In this document: in pieces, positions 20,623-30,130 of the stretch | How the letters are laid out: the number at the start of each line of letters is the position of its first letter | Numbering within the stretch: the stretch's first letter is position 1 | NCBI RefSeq assembly: GCF_001514145.1 | Contig: NZ_KQ948659.1 | Span: 365,454 to 429,453, forward strand | Reading direction: 5' to 3' | DNA from: Streptomyces canus | GTDB taxonomy: Bacteria > Actinomycetota > Actinomycetes > Streptomycetales > Streptomycetaceae | DNA: 64,000 nucleotides | The notes under the pieces: model-generated | The model's database searches: none | Told to the model about the DNA's origin: nothing | What the model saw: the letters and a program-made list of their open reading frames with translations, nothing else | Position numbers and translations under genes: made by a program

Positions 20623-22359
20623 ATGGCGGCGCAATTCGGCAGGAGGCTGTGCAAGGGAGCGGTGACCACCGCCGTGGCCGCGGCCGCGGTCGCGGCACTG
20701 TCCGCTTCCCAGGCTCCGGGGGTGACGGCCGACGACAACGGCAGATCCACCGCCGCCGACGCCCAGCCCTCTCCCGACGCGACCGCCGGTGACAGCGGCG
20801 CCACCGGCAAGTCGCCGTACTACACGGACCTTCCGCCGCTGAACACCCCGAGCCCCGCGCCGACCGACGGCACCTCCACCGTCACTCCGGTCGAGTCCGA
20901 GGCGGGCATACCCGCGACCGTCCTCGCCGCCTACAAGAAGGCCGCGGCCGAACTCCAGGAGTCCAAGCCGGGCTGCAACCTGCCCTGGCAGCTCCTCGCC
21001 GCCATCGGTCAGGTCGAGTCGGGCCAGGCCAGCGGCGGCCGCGTCGACGCCGACGGCACCACGACCTCCAAGATCCTCGGCCCGCAGCTCGACGGCAACG
21101 GCTTCGAGCTCATCCGAGACACCGACAACGGTGCCTACGACGGCGACACCGCCTACGACTCGGCCGTCGGGCCCATGCAGTTCATCCCGTCCACCTGGGC
21201 GTGGGCCGGCCGCGACGGCAACGGCGACGGGGTGAAGGACCCGAACAACATCTACGACGCCGCTCTCGCCACCGGTCACTACCTGTGCCGCTACGGCTGG
21301 GACCTGTCGGACAGCGGTGACCTGGACAGCGCGATCCTCAGCTACAACCCCTCGCGGCACTACGTGAACACGGTCCTCTCGTGGCTGGAGTACTACCGCA
21401 AGGGCACCCACGAGATCCCCGACGGCACCGGCACGATCCCGGACAACCGCAGCGACGGCAGCAGCGGCAGCGGGGGTTCGTACTCCTCGCCGTCGTCGCC
21501 CTCGCCGTCGCACCCGTCGCACCCGTCGAAGCCGAGCACGCCCGGCTCGCCGAGCCCGACCCCGCCGTCGACCACCCCGCCCCCGTCGGGGACTCCCACC
21601 CCTCCGGCCCCGACGACTCCGGTCACCCCCACCCAGTCCGTGGACCACCTGGAGGACTCGGGCACCGCGAAGCTCACCGCCATGGCCGGCGACGCGTTCA
21701 CCGAACAGATCAGCACCAAGGCCGAGAACGCCGCCGGCAAGGGCGTCGCCAAGGTCCGGATCCGCTTCACGATCGTCGGAGACACCGACGCCGTCTTCAC
21801 CGGCGGCGAGAAGGTCGCCACCGCTCTGACCAACACCTCCGGCGTGGCCACCGCGCCCGCGCTCCAGGCGGGCGAGACCACCGGCGCCTTCACGGTCCGC
21901 GCCACCCTCATCGGCCGCACGGTCACCGGCCCGGACTACACGGCCACCGTCACCCAGCGCGTCGCCGACACCCTCGTGCGCACCAGTGACACCGCGCTGA
22001 CCTGCACACCGGGCGGCGAGTTCGTCGACGCGGTCCAGGTCAAGGCCACCTACAAGGACGCCGTCGCCGACAAGGTCGGCGCCACCGCCACCCTGATCAA
22101 GTCGGCCGACGACGCGACCGAGAACGACAAGGGCCCCTACTTCAAGGACGCCGACGGCAAGACCGTCCGCACCCTGACGGGCCTCACCACGGACGCCGAC
22201 GGCCTCCTGAAGCTGCCTCAGCTCTACTCCGACGACTCCACCGGCACCTTCGTGCTCCGCATCACCACAGCGGGCGGCGCGACGCTCGACGTGACGCTGA
22301 CCGTGGCGGCCGCTGAGACCTCCGCGAGCCCGTCGCCCAGCCCCAGCGCGAGTTCGTAG
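20623..22359 (+). CDS. secreted lytic transglycosylase-like protein with Ig-like tail
   Basis: 578 aa. Residues 1-36 are an export signal (basic start, Ala-rich hydrophobic core). A soluble lytic transglycosylase domain follows, with the catalytic Glu at E132 (IGQVESGQ), the GPMQFIPSTWAWAG motif and the repeat ALATGHYLCRYGWDLSD. A Ser/Pro-rich linker (about 285-340) leads to about 230 residues of Thr/Ala-rich beta structure that look like one or two immunoglobulin-like domains. It probably cleaves peptidoglycan outside the membrane; the tail may bind the wall or be a spacer. Confidence 0.9.
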   Translation: MAAQFGRRLCKGAVTTAVAAAAVAALSASQAPGVTADDNGRSTAADAQPSPDATAGDSGATGKSPYYTDLPPLNTPSPAPTDGTSTVTPVESEAGIPATVLAAYKKAAAELQESKPGCNLPWQLLAAIGQVESGQASGGRVDADGTTTSKILGPQLDGNGFELIRDTDNGAYDGDTAYDSAVGPMQFIPSTWAWAGRDGNGDGVKDPNNIYDAALATGHYLCRYGWDLSDSGDLDSAILSYNPSRHYVNTVLSWLEYYRKGTHEIPDGTGTIPDNRSDGSSGSGGSYSSPSSPSPSHPSHPSKPSTPGSPSPTPPSTTPPPSGTPTPPAPTTPVTPTQSVDHLEDSGTAKLTAMAGDAFTEQISTKAENAAGKGVAKVRIRFTIVGDTDAVFTGGEKVATALTNTSGVATAPALQAGETTGAFTVRATLIGRTVTGPDYTATVTQRVADTLVRTSDTALTCTPGGEFVDAVQVKATYKDAVADKVGATATLIKSADDATENDKGPYFKDADGKTVRTLTGLTTDADGLLKLPQLYSDDSTGTFVLRITTAGGATLDVTLTVAAAETSASPSPSPSASS

Positions 22360-22374
22360 CCACCGCAGCCACCT

Positions 22375-22416
22375 CGAAGGGCGTCCTTTCCGCCACGGCG
22401 GACCGGGCGCCCTTCG
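22375..22416 (+). terminator. terminator after the transglycosylase gene
   Basis: Arms CGAAGGGCG (22375-22383) and CGCCCTTCG (22408-22416) pair perfectly; an inner stem (CCGCC with GGCGG) and GTCC/GGAC extend it. It begins 15 bases after the stop. Confidence 0.75.
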
Positions 22417-22505
22417 TCCGTGCGCGAGCTGTTCTCATCTCGCCCGCCCGTTGCTACGGTGCCGGACCTGACGATGTATCAGTTCCTGTGCGCCGGGAGG
22501 TGGAT

Positions 22506-22640
22506 ATGCGCGCCCTGATCGCCGCCGCGACCGGTCTGGCCCTCGCGTTCGCGCTGGTCCTCACCATCACCGCGCTCGGCACGCCGACCGGCGGGACGTC
22601 CCCGAAACCGCTGCTGACCACAGTGCCCGCACACCCGTGA
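22506..22640 (+). CDS. 44-aa single-helix membrane peptide (SPW_0924-like)
   Basis: A short gene with a strong ribosome site (GGGAGGTGG) seven bases before the ATG. The product begins MRALIAAATGLALAFALVL, one membrane helix, and ends in a short Thr/Pro-rich extracytoplasmic tail (KPLLTTVPAHP). It resembles the small SPW_0924 family of Streptomyces, recalled from memory and not checked. It lies 15 bases upstream of the DUF3068 gene and is probably co-transcribed with it. Confidence 0.75.
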   Translation: MRALIAAATGLALAFALVLTITALGTPTGGTSPKPLLTTVPAHP

Positions 22641-22655
22641 CCCCGGGAGGCCGAG

Positions 22656-23642
22656 ATGCGCCGCAAGACCAGCCTGGTCCTGCTCGCCCTCGCCGTGTTC
22701 TTCGCGGCGCTGTCCCCGCTGCTGCGCTGGTACGCCTTCCCGCGCCTGGCCAAGATCCCCGCGAACCAGTACCAGGACATGGTCCTGGAGGCCAAGGACG
22801 CGACCCTCATCGACTACAACGACGGAATGAAGTCGAAGAAGGTCCCCAAGGTCACCATCGTGCAGACCCTCAAGGGCAACGTGGAGGCCTCGGAGAAGAT
22901 CGAGAAGACGGCCGGGAAGGATGTCGTCGTCTGGGACGGCCTGTCCTACGTCGTCGGGCCCGACGGCAAGATGGTCTCCAAGATCCCCGAGCGCTACATC
23001 TTCGACGCCCACACCCAGGAACCCGTCCATGCCACCGGCGAGATGGTCGACGGCGACCCGGTCAAGCGTGAGGGCATCGAGTTCAAGTTCCCGTTCCTGA
23101 CGGAGAAACGGGACTACGAGTACTTCGACGCCCAGGCCCGCACCTCGGCCCCCATCCACTACAAGGGCACCCAGACCTTCCGCGGCGTCGACGTCTACTA
23201 CTTCGAGCAGACCATCCCCTGGACCAAGGTGCCCTTCCCGAAGACCATGCCGGTCCAGGGCATCACTCCCGCGTCCCTCGCCAAGACCGGCACCACCCGC
23301 TGGTACACCACGGTCCGCAAGTTCTGGGTGGAACCCCTCACCGGCGCACCCGTCTACGGCGAGGAACTCCACACGGAGGAACTGCGCGGCGGCACGCTGC
23401 TCGGCGGCCGCGACAAGGTGACCGTCTTCGCCGGCGACGTGAAGATGCGCGAGGACTACATCAGGCACACGGTCGACCTGGTCAAGTCGAACCGCACTCT
23501 CGTCCTGCTCATGACCTCGTACCTGCCGTGGGGCTTCCTGATCCTGGGCCTCCTGCTGCTGGCGCTGTCACTGTGGCTGGAAGCCCGCGGCCGCCGCCCG
23601 GCCGCCACGAAGGTCGAGGAACCCGAACCGGTCACGGCCTGA
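22656..23642 (+). CDS. DUF3068 (PorA-family) membrane-anchored protein
   Basis: 328 aa with an N-terminal membrane helix (LVLLALAVFFAALSPLLRWY), a large extracytoplasmic domain and a C-terminal helix (LPWGFLILGLLLLALSLWLE) followed by a short basic/acidic tail. The domain matches DUF3068, an actinobacterial envelope family. A clear GGGAGG ribosome site precedes the ATG. The end overlaps the convergent hrpB gene by 11 bases. Function unknown. Confidence 0.88.
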   Translation: MRRKTSLVLLALAVFFAALSPLLRWYAFPRLAKIPANQYQDMVLEAKDATLIDYNDGMKSKKVPKVTIVQTLKGNVEASEKIEKTAGKDVVVWDGLSYVVGPDGKMVSKIPERYIFDAHTQEPVHATGEMVDGDPVKREGIEFKFPFLTEKRDYEYFDAQARTSAPIHYKGTQTFRGVDVYYFEQTIPWTKVPFPKTMPVQGITPASLAKTGTTRWYTTVRKFWVEPLTGAPVYGEELHTEELRGGTLLGGRDKVTVFAGDVKMREDYIRHTVDLVKSNRTLVLLMTSYLPWGFLILGLLLLALSLWLEARGRRPAATKVEEPEPVTA

Positions 23643-26106
23643 GCCGTGCCTTGGTGTGCCGCGTCGGCTCGGCGCCCGCAGGGTCCTCGGGCCACGGATG
23701 CTTCGGATACCGCCCGCGCAACTCCGCCCGGACGCCCTTGTAGCCGTCCTTCCAGAAGGACGCGAGATCGGCGGTGACGGCCGCGGGGCGCCCCGCGGGG
23801 GAGAGGAGATGGACGAGGAGGGGCACCCCGGCGATGCGGGGCGACTCCTGGAGCCCGAACATCTCCTGCAACTTCACCGCGAGGACGGGCTGTTCGGGGC
23901 TGCCGTAGTCGATCCGGATCCTGGACCCACTCGGTACGGCGATCCGCTCGGGCGCCAGCTCCTCCAGCCGCGTGGCCTCACCGGAGGCCCAGGGGAGGAG
24001 CCTTTGCAGTGCCTGTCCGGCGTCGATGCGCGCCAGGTCGGCCCGTCGCCGGGCACGGCTCAGCTCGGGCTCCAGCCACTCGTCCACGCGCGCGTGGAGC
24101 GCGTCATCGGACACCTCGGGCCACGGAGCGCCGAGGTGGTGGTGCAGGAACGCGAGCCGTTGCCGCAGTACCCCGGCGTCGGGCGTCCACCGCAGCAGCC
24201 GTAGACCTTCCTGGCGGAGCCCTTCGAGAAGTGCCTCGCGTACGAGGACGGCGTCGGCGTTTTTCAACGGCCGTGCCGTGAGCTCGATCGCCCCGAGCCG
24301 TTCCACCCGCCGTGCCACGACGTCCCCGTCGGCCCAGTGCACCTCCTGGCGCTCGGAGTACAGGGACGCGGCCGCCGAACGGGCCGTGTCCTCGTCGATC
24401 ACGGCGGCGAGCTGTACGCGCGCGTGCCCCTTGCCGACGGGCCGGTCCGCCACGGCGACGGCGATCCAGGGCGAGCCTCGCAGCGGGGAGCCGTCGGAGA
24501 GTTCGGCGCGGGTGCCGGAGGCCATCAGATAGGAGCCCGAGTCGGCTCTGGCGACCCGTTCGGGGAAGGCGAGCGCGGCGACGAGACCGTCGTTCCCGGC
24601 AGCCGGCTCGGTGAACTCCGCCGAGGCGGACCGCAGCCGCCGCACCTCCGTCCGCCACCGTCCCGCATAGGCGTCACCGCCCCGCCGCGCGGTCCGGACG
24701 GCGGCCGCCAGGTCGTCGCCGTACTCCCGCGGCGGCTCCTCCGACAGCAGCGCCACCGTCTCGGCGCCGGCACCCGAGGTGTCCAACAGTGCCCGCCCCA
24801 GCCGGGGATGCAGGCCCAGACGGGCCAGGCGCACACCCCGCGCGGTCGCCCGGCCGTCGGCGTCCACGGCCCCCACGGCCGTCAGCACGCCCCTCGCGGC
24901 CGCCATCGCCCCGCCCGGCGGTGGGTCCAGAAGAGCAAGCCCGGACGCGTCCGGGTCGCCCCAGCAGGCCACCTGCAACGCGAACGCCGTCAGGTCGGCC
25001 ACCTTGATCTCCGGCGACGGGTAGCGCGGCAGACGGGCGTCCTCGGCCTCCGCCCAGCACCGGTACACCGCACCCGGCGCCTCACGTCCGGCGCGGCCCG
25101 CCCGCTGGCGTCCGGCCGCCTGCGAGGCCCGTACCGTGGCGAGCGCGCTCAGCCCGCGCGCGTGGTCGACGCGCGGTTCCCGGGCGAGCCCCGAGTCGAC
25201 GACCACCCGCACTCCGGGCACGGTCAGGGACGACTCGGCCACGGAGGTCGCCAGAACCACCCGCCGCCGGTCCCCACCCGTCAGCACCGCGTCCTGCACG
25301 GCCGCCGGAGCCCGGCCGTGCACCTGGAGCACCTCCACGTCACCGAGACCGCCCAACTGGCCGGCCACGCGCGCGATCTCGCCCACGCCCGGCAGGAAGC
25401 ACAGCACGTCCCCCGGCCGCTCGGACAGCGCCCGCCGTACGACCGACGCCACGTGCGCGAGGAGTGCGGGATCGACGCGCATGCCGTGCGGCGGCCGTAC
25501 CGGACGGGCCGGTGGCGCCCACACGACCTCCACCGGATGCGGGACACCCTCCGCCTCGACCACGGGCGCGTCCCCCAGCAACCGCGCCCACCCCTGCGCG
25601 TCGGTCGTCGCGGACGCGGCCACCAGCCGCAGCTCCGGCCGCAGGGCCTGCCGCACGTCCCACAGGAAGGCCGCTGTCGTGTCCGCGTCCAGGTGCCGCT
25701 CGTGGCACTCGTCGATCACCACCACGTCGATGCCTGCCAGCTCCTGGTCGCGCTGGAGCCGCTGGAGCAGTACGCCTGTCGTGACGACCTCCACGCGCGC
25801 GTGCCGTCCGACCACGCGCTCGCCACGCACGCTGTAGCCGACGCTCCCGCCGACCTTCTCGCCCAGCAGCCACGCCATCCGCCGGGCCGCCGCGCGGGCG
25901 GCGATCCGGCGGGGCTCGGCGACGACGACCTTCCGCGCGGGTGTGTCCGGGTCCAGCAGGCCGGCGAGGGCCAGCGGCACGAGGGTCGTCTTGCCCGTGC
26001 CGGGCGGAGCGACGAGGACGGCCGTTCCGTGGCCTTCCAGGGCGTCGCGCAGCGCGGGCAGGGCGCCGCGTACGGGAAGGGGGTCCAGGGCGTCGTAACG
26101 GATCAC
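23632..26106 (-). CDS. hrpB: ATP-dependent RNA helicase HrpB
   Basis: 824-aa DExH helicase. Motif I APPGTGKTT at residues 33-41, motif II DECH, motif III SAT and motif VI (QRAGRAGR) are present, followed by the HA2 and HrpB C-terminal domains. The role of HrpB in bacteria is poorly defined, probably RNA remodelling. GTG 26106 is chosen as the start; the in-frame ATG-side extension to 26133 adds nine residues not typical of the family. Confidence 0.93.
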   Translation of the reverse strand: MIRYDALDPLPVRGALPALRDALEGHGTAVLVAPPGTGKTTLVPLALAGLLDPDTPARKVVVAEPRRIAARAAARRMAWLLGEKVGGSVGYSVRGERVVGRHARVEVVTTGVLLQRLQRDQELAGIDVVVIDECHERHLDADTTAAFLWDVRQALRPELRLVAASATTDAQGWARLLGDAPVVEAEGVPHPVEVVWAPPARPVRPPHGMRVDPALLAHVASVVRRALSERPGDVLCFLPGVGEIARVAGQLGGLGDVEVLQVHGRAPAAVQDAVLTGGDRRRVVLATSVAESSLTVPGVRVVVDSGLAREPRVDHARGLSALATVRASQAAGRQRAGRAGREAPGAVYRCWAEAEDARLPRYPSPEIKVADLTAFALQVACWGDPDASGLALLDPPPGGAMAAARGVLTAVGAVDADGRATARGVRLARLGLHPRLGRALLDTSGAGAETVALLSEEPPREYGDDLAAAVRTARRGGDAYAGRWRTEVRRLRSASAEFTEPAAGNDGLVAALAFPERVARADSGSYLMASGTRAELSDGSPLRGSPWIAVAVADRPVGKGHARVQLAAVIDEDTARSAAASLYSERQEVHWADGDVVARRVERLGAIELTARPLKNADAVLVREALLEGLRQEGLRLLRWTPDAGVLRQRLAFLHHHLGAPWPEVSDDALHARVDEWLEPELSRARRRADLARIDAGQALQRLLPWASGEATRLEELAPERIAVPSGSRIRIDYGSPEQPVLAVKLQEMFGLQESPRIAGVPLLVHLLSPAGRPAAVTADLASFWKDGYKGVRAELRGRYPKHPWPEDPAGAEPTRHTKARLRP

Positions 26107-26137
26107 GCCCCCAGTGTCGTACGACCGCCGCAACGCC

Positions 26138-27121
26138 TCAGTCGCGCTCGCACACGAAGATCGCGGACCCGGGGATCAGATTCCCGCGCAGGGGAGACCA
26201 GCCGCCCCACTCCGAGGTGTTCCAGACCGGCCACTCCGGCTCGACCAGGTCGACCAGGCGGAAGCCGCCGGCGACCACGTCACGCACCCGGTCGCCGATC
26301 GTGCGGTGATGCTCGACGTACACCGCGCGGCCCTGATCGTCCTGTTCCACGTAAGGCGTGCGGTCGAAGTAGGAGGCCGAGACGGAGAGACCCTCGGGGC
26401 CGGGCTCGTCCGGGAAGGCCCAGCGGATGGGGTGGGTGACCGAGAAGACGAAGCGGCCGCCCGGGCGCAGGACGCGCCGCACCTCCTTGAGGACCAGTAC
26501 CGGATCGGCGACGAACGGCAGAGCGCCGTACGCCGAGCACGCCAGGTCGAAGGAGGCGTCCGCGAAGGGCAGCGCGCCCGCGTCGGCGCACACCAGGGGG
26601 AAGGACGTACCGATGCGCAGGGCGTGCTGGAGCTGGCGGTGGGAGATGTCGAGGGCGACCGGGCGGGCGCCCTGCGCGGCCAGCCAGCGCGCGCACTGGG
26701 CGGCGCCGGCGCCGATCTCCAGGACGTCCTTGCCCTTGAGGTCCTCGGGCGGGCCCAGCAGCTCGGCCTCCACCTCGTCGAGACCCTCGGGGCCCCACAC
26801 GAAGCGGTCGTCGCCGAGGAACGTGCCGTGCTCGACCTGGTACTCGTCCGCGTTGCGGTCCCACCAGCCCCGGTTGGCCCGGGAGCTCTCGGTGACGTCC
26901 GCGTCACGCCGGGTGGCCTGCGACTCCGCGTCCGGACCCGTCTCCTGCTGGTGTGATGCGGGCTCTTGGATGATCGGCTCCCTCGTATTAGTCTGCGGGC
27001 TCTTCCGTCGGACCGTCGTGACGACGTCACGAATGGGACGTCGGCGGGTCCGCGTGGCCTCGTGAGACTGGTTTTCTGCCGGGTATGCGGCGATCCGCCC
27101 CGGGTGTGCGCCTTCGCGCAT
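26138..27121 (-). CDS. class I SAM-dependent methyltransferase
   Basis: The catalytic core begins at NRGWWDRNADEYQ and has motif I VLEIGAGAAQCARWLA, the acidic residue after strand 2 (PVALDIS) and the post-motif FDLACSAYGALPFV. It is a Methyltransf_11-type small-molecule methyltransferase with unknown substrate. The start is uncertain: no ATG/GTG is in frame near the core, so the ATG at 27121 (after GGACAGGG) implies about 85 low-complexity residues upstream; a rare start codon closer to the core is possible. If 27121 is right the protein has 327 aa. Confidence 0.8.
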   Translation of the reverse strand: MREGAHPGRIAAYPAENQSHEATRTRRRPIRDVVTTVRRKSPQTNTREPIIQEPASHQQETGPDAESQATRRDADVTESSRANRGWWDRNADEYQVEHGTFLGDDRFVWGPEGLDEVEAELLGPPEDLKGKDVLEIGAGAAQCARWLAAQGARPVALDISHRQLQHALRIGTSFPLVCADAGALPFADASFDLACSAYGALPFVADPVLVLKEVRRVLRPGGRFVFSVTHPIRWAFPDEPGPEGLSVSASYFDRTPYVEQDDQGRAVYVEHHRTIGDRVRDVVAGGFRLVDLVEPEWPVWNTSEWGGWSPLRGNLIPGSAIFVCERD

Positions 27122-27229
27122 TGACCCTGTCCGGCTGCCCCCGTATGCTACAAGTTGCGCTGCGGGCCTGCGCTCCTCAGACGTAGCAGGCTGCGCTCGC
27201 ATCTGTTGTATGTCCCCTCGGTTGTCGAG

Positions 27230-27253
27230 GCGCCACCATTGATTGTGTGGCGC
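27230..27253 (+). promoter_or_regulatory. hairpin in the rpsA leader
   Basis: GCGCCAC (27230-27236) and GTGGCGC (27247-27253) form a 7-bp stem with a ten-base loop, about 90 bases before the rpsA start. S1 is autoregulated through its leader in other bacteria; whether this hairpin takes part is a guess. Confidence 0.35.
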
Positions 27254-27344
27254 TTCCTTGGCTGTCCGGCTTCTTCAGAGCGAAACAGGCTCCCGGCGTA
27301 AGCAGTACCTACGACTCACTGTCCGTACCGGAGCCCTTTCCCAC

Positions 27345-28856
27345 ATGACGAGCAGCACCGAGACCACCTCTACCACTCCGCAGGTAGCGGTCAACGACAT
27401 CGGTAACGAGGAAGCCTTCCTCGCCGCGATCGACGAGACGATCAAGTACTTCAACGACGGCGACATCGTCGACGGCGTCATCGTGAAGGTCGACCGGGAC
27501 GAGGTCCTGCTCGACATCGGTTACAAGACCGAAGGCGTTATCCCGAGCCGCGAGCTCTCCATCAAGCACGACGTCGACCCCAACGAGGTCGTCGCCGTGG
27601 GCGATGAGATCGAGGCCCTTGTTCTCCAGAAGGAGGACAAGGAAGGCCGCCTGATCCTCTCGAAGAAGCGCGCCCAGTACGAGCGTGCCTGGGGCACCAT
27701 CGAGAAGATCAAGGAAGAAGACGGCATCGTCACCGGTACCGTCATCGAGGTCGTCAAGGGTGGTCTCATCCTCGACATCGGCCTCCGTGGCTTCCTGCCG
27801 GCCTCCCTCGTCGAGATGCGCCGCGTTCGCGACCTCCAGCCTTACGTGGGCAAGGAGCTCGAGGCCAAGATCATCGAGCTGGACAAGAACCGCAACAACG
27901 TGGTCCTGTCCCGCCGTGCCTGGCTCGAGCAGACCCAGTCCGAGGTCCGCCAGACCTTCCTCACGACCCTCCAGAAGGGTCAGGTCCGCTCCGGTGTGGT
28001 CTCCTCGATCGTCAACTTCGGTGCCTTCGTGGACCTGGGTGGCGTCGACGGACTGGTCCACGTCTCCGAGCTCTCCTGGAAGCACATCGACCACCCGTCC
28101 GAGGTTGTCGAGGTCGGCCAGGAAGTCACCGTCGAGGTTCTCGACGTCGACATGGACCGCGAGCGTGTCTCCCTGTCGCTGAAGGCGACCCAGGAAGACC
28201 CGTGGCAGCAGTTCGCCCGGACCCACCAGATCGGCCAGGTCGTGCCCGGCAAGGTCACGAAGCTGGTTCCGTTCGGTGCGTTCGTCCGCGTGGACGAGGG
28301 CATCGAGGGTCTGGTCCACATCTCCGAGCTGGCCGAGCGCCACGTGGAGATCCCGGAGCAGGTCGTCCAGGTCAACGACGAGATCTTCGTCAAGGTCATC
28401 GACATCGACCTCGAGCGTCGTCGCATCAGCCTCTCGCTGAAGCAGGCCAACGAGGCCTTCGGTGGTGACCCGGCCTCGGTCGAGTTCGACCCGACGCTCT
28501 ACGGCATGGCCGCGTCCTACGACGACCAGGGCAACTACATCTACCCCGAGGGCTTCGACCCCGAGACCAACGACTGGCTCGAGGGCTTCGAATCCCAGCG
28601 TGAGGTGTGGGAGACCCAGTACGCCGAGGCGCAGACCCGCTTCGAGCAGCACCAGCAGCAGGTCATCAAGTCCCGTGAGGCCGACGAGGCTGCTGCCGCC
28701 GAGGGCGGGGACGCCGCGGGTGCGGCTCCGGCCGCCGGTGGTGGCGGTGGCGGTGGCGGTTCGTACTCCTCCGAGGGTGCGGACACCTCCGGCGCGCTGG
28801 CTTCGGACGAGGCGCTTGCCGCGCTGCGCGAGAAGCTGGCCGGTGGGCAGAGCTGA
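27345..28856 (+). CDS. rpsA: 30S ribosomal protein S1
   Basis: 503 aa. Four S1 (OB-fold) repeats are evident: the first begins at GDIVDGVIVKVDRDEVLLDI, and the third and fourth contain VSSIVNFGAFVDLGGVDGLV and VTKLVPFGAFVRVDEGIEGL. Four repeats, not six, are the actinobacterial form. The C-terminus is acidic with a run of eight Gly and a short tail. It binds mRNA on the 30S subunit. The ATG at 27345 matches other S1 starts; the open frame extends 34 codons upstream without a ribosome site. Confidence 0.97.
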   Translation: MTSSTETTSTTPQVAVNDIGNEEAFLAAIDETIKYFNDGDIVDGVIVKVDRDEVLLDIGYKTEGVIPSRELSIKHDVDPNEVVAVGDEIEALVLQKEDKEGRLILSKKRAQYERAWGTIEKIKEEDGIVTGTVIEVVKGGLILDIGLRGFLPASLVEMRRVRDLQPYVGKELEAKIIELDKNRNNVVLSRRAWLEQTQSEVRQTFLTTLQKGQVRSGVVSSIVNFGAFVDLGGVDGLVHVSELSWKHIDHPSEVVEVGQEVTVEVLDVDMDRERVSLSLKATQEDPWQQFARTHQIGQVVPGKVTKLVPFGAFVRVDEGIEGLVHISELAERHVEIPEQVVQVNDEIFVKVIDIDLERRRISLSLKQANEAFGGDPASVEFDPTLYGMAASYDDQGNYIYPEGFDPETNDWLEGFESQREVWETQYAEAQTRFEQHQQQVIKSREADEAAAAEGGDAAGAAPAAGGGGGGGGSYSSEGADTSGALASDEALAALREKLAGGQS

Positions 28857-28880
28857 ACGCCCGCTGAGCAGTAGCTCTTG

Positions 28881-28918
28881 ACTGAGGGGCCGTACCTTTC
28901 GGGGTGCGGCCCCTCAGT
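28881..28918 (+). terminator. rpsA terminator
   Basis: Arms 28881-28896 and 28903-28918 form a 16-bp stem with one G-U pair and a six-base loop, starting 24 bases after the rpsA stop; a short T-rich stretch (GTTTGT) follows. Confidence 0.88.
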
Positions 28919-29004
28919 GTTTGTCCGACGGCCGGTGGGGGCTTGTCGCGCCCACGCGGCGGAGCCGCATATCGACACTGCCCCGCGCCCCTGACGGGGC
29001 GCGT
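28919..29004. repeat. dispersed Streptomyces intergenic element
   Basis: The stretch CGCGCCCACGCGGCGGAGCC, followed by CATATCGACACTG and ending in the hairpin CGCGCCCC-TGA-(C)-GGGGCGCG (28985-29004), resembles an intergenic sequence that recurs in many Streptomyces genomes. This is from memory; a search would confirm it. Confidence 0.6.
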
Positions 29005-29120
29005 TGTTCCTTCCCCTGTCATGAAAAGGGCGTAAGAGATGGCCTGATCAAGCGCCAGGGTGGGAATGCCGCTGTTCCAGGGCGCGTTGAAGCGTATGAA
29101 CACGAGGAGGAGCGGTCACA

Positions 29121-30059
29121 GTGCTTGATCCGCAGGGTTTGTACGCATGGGAGCCCAAGGGCCTCGCCGTCGTAGACATGGCGCTCGCCCAGGAGTCGGC
29201 CGGCTTGGTCATGCTCTACCACTTCGACGGATACATCGACGCGGGCGAGACCGGCGACCAGATCGTCGACCGGTTGCTCGACTCGCTGCCCCACCAGGTC
29301 GTGGCCCGTTTCGACCACGACCGGCTCGTCGACTACCGCGCCCGCCGTCCGCTGCTCACCTTCAAGCGCGACCGCTGGACGGAGTACGAGGAGCCCACGA
29401 TCGACGTGCGGCTCGTCCAGGACGCCACCGGAGCGCCCTTCCTGCTGCTGTCGGGCCCGGAGCCGGACGTGGAGTGGGAACGCTTCGCCGCGGCCGTCCA
29501 GCAGATCGTGGAGCGGCTCGGCGTCCGGCTGTCCGTGAACTTCCACGGCATCCCGATGGGCGTCCCGCACACCCGCCCCGTCGGCCTCACCCCGCACGGC
29601 AACCGCCACGACCTCGTCCCCGGCCACCGCAGCCCCTTCGACGAGGCGCAGGTGCCCGGTAGCGCCGAGGCCCTGGTCGAGTACCGGCTCATGGAGGCCG
29701 GCCACGACGTCCTGGGCGTCGCGGCGCACGTTCCGCACTACATCGCGCGCTCGACCTACCCGGACGCGGCCCTGACCGTCCTGGAGGCCATCACGGCCGC
29801 CACCGGCATGGTCCTGCCCGGCATCGCCCACGCCCTGCGCACCGACGCCCACCGCACCCAGACCGAGATCGAGCGCCAGATCCAGGAGGGCGACGAGGAC
29901 CTCGTGGCCCTCGTCCAGGGCCTCGAGCACCAGTACGACGCGGCGGCGGGCGCGGAGACCAGGGGCAACATGCTGGCCGAGCCGGTGGACATCCCGTCGG
30001 CGGACGAGATCGGCCTGGAGTTCGAGCGCTTCCTGGCGGAACGGGAAGGCGACACCTGA
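29121..30059 (+). CDS. PAC2 family protein
   Basis: 312 aa, matching the PAC2 (proteasome assembly chaperone 2-like) family: LVMLYHFDGYIDAGETGDQI near the start and the block GIPMGVPHTRPVGLTPHGN mid-protein. Actinobacteria have proteasomes, and PAC2-like proteins there are thought to be assembly-related or nucleotide-binding, but this is unproven. The GTG start follows AGGAGGAGCGG. Confidence 0.88.
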   Translation: MLDPQGLYAWEPKGLAVVDMALAQESAGLVMLYHFDGYIDAGETGDQIVDRLLDSLPHQVVARFDHDRLVDYRARRPLLTFKRDRWTEYEEPTIDVRLVQDATGAPFLLLSGPEPDVEWERFAAAVQQIVERLGVRLSVNFHGIPMGVPHTRPVGLTPHGNRHDLVPGHRSPFDEAQVPGSAEALVEYRLMEAGHDVLGVAAHVPHYIARSTYPDAALTVLEAITAATGMVLPGIAHALRTDAHRTQTEIERQIQEGDEDLVALVQGLEHQYDAAAGAETRGNMLAEPVDIPSADEIGLEFERFLAEREGDT

Positions 30060-30130
30060 GGCACGCGCCCCAGGTCTCCTTCCGTACCACCCCGCACCGC
30101 CCCTCAAGCGGAGCGTCTAGGCTTCCGGTC

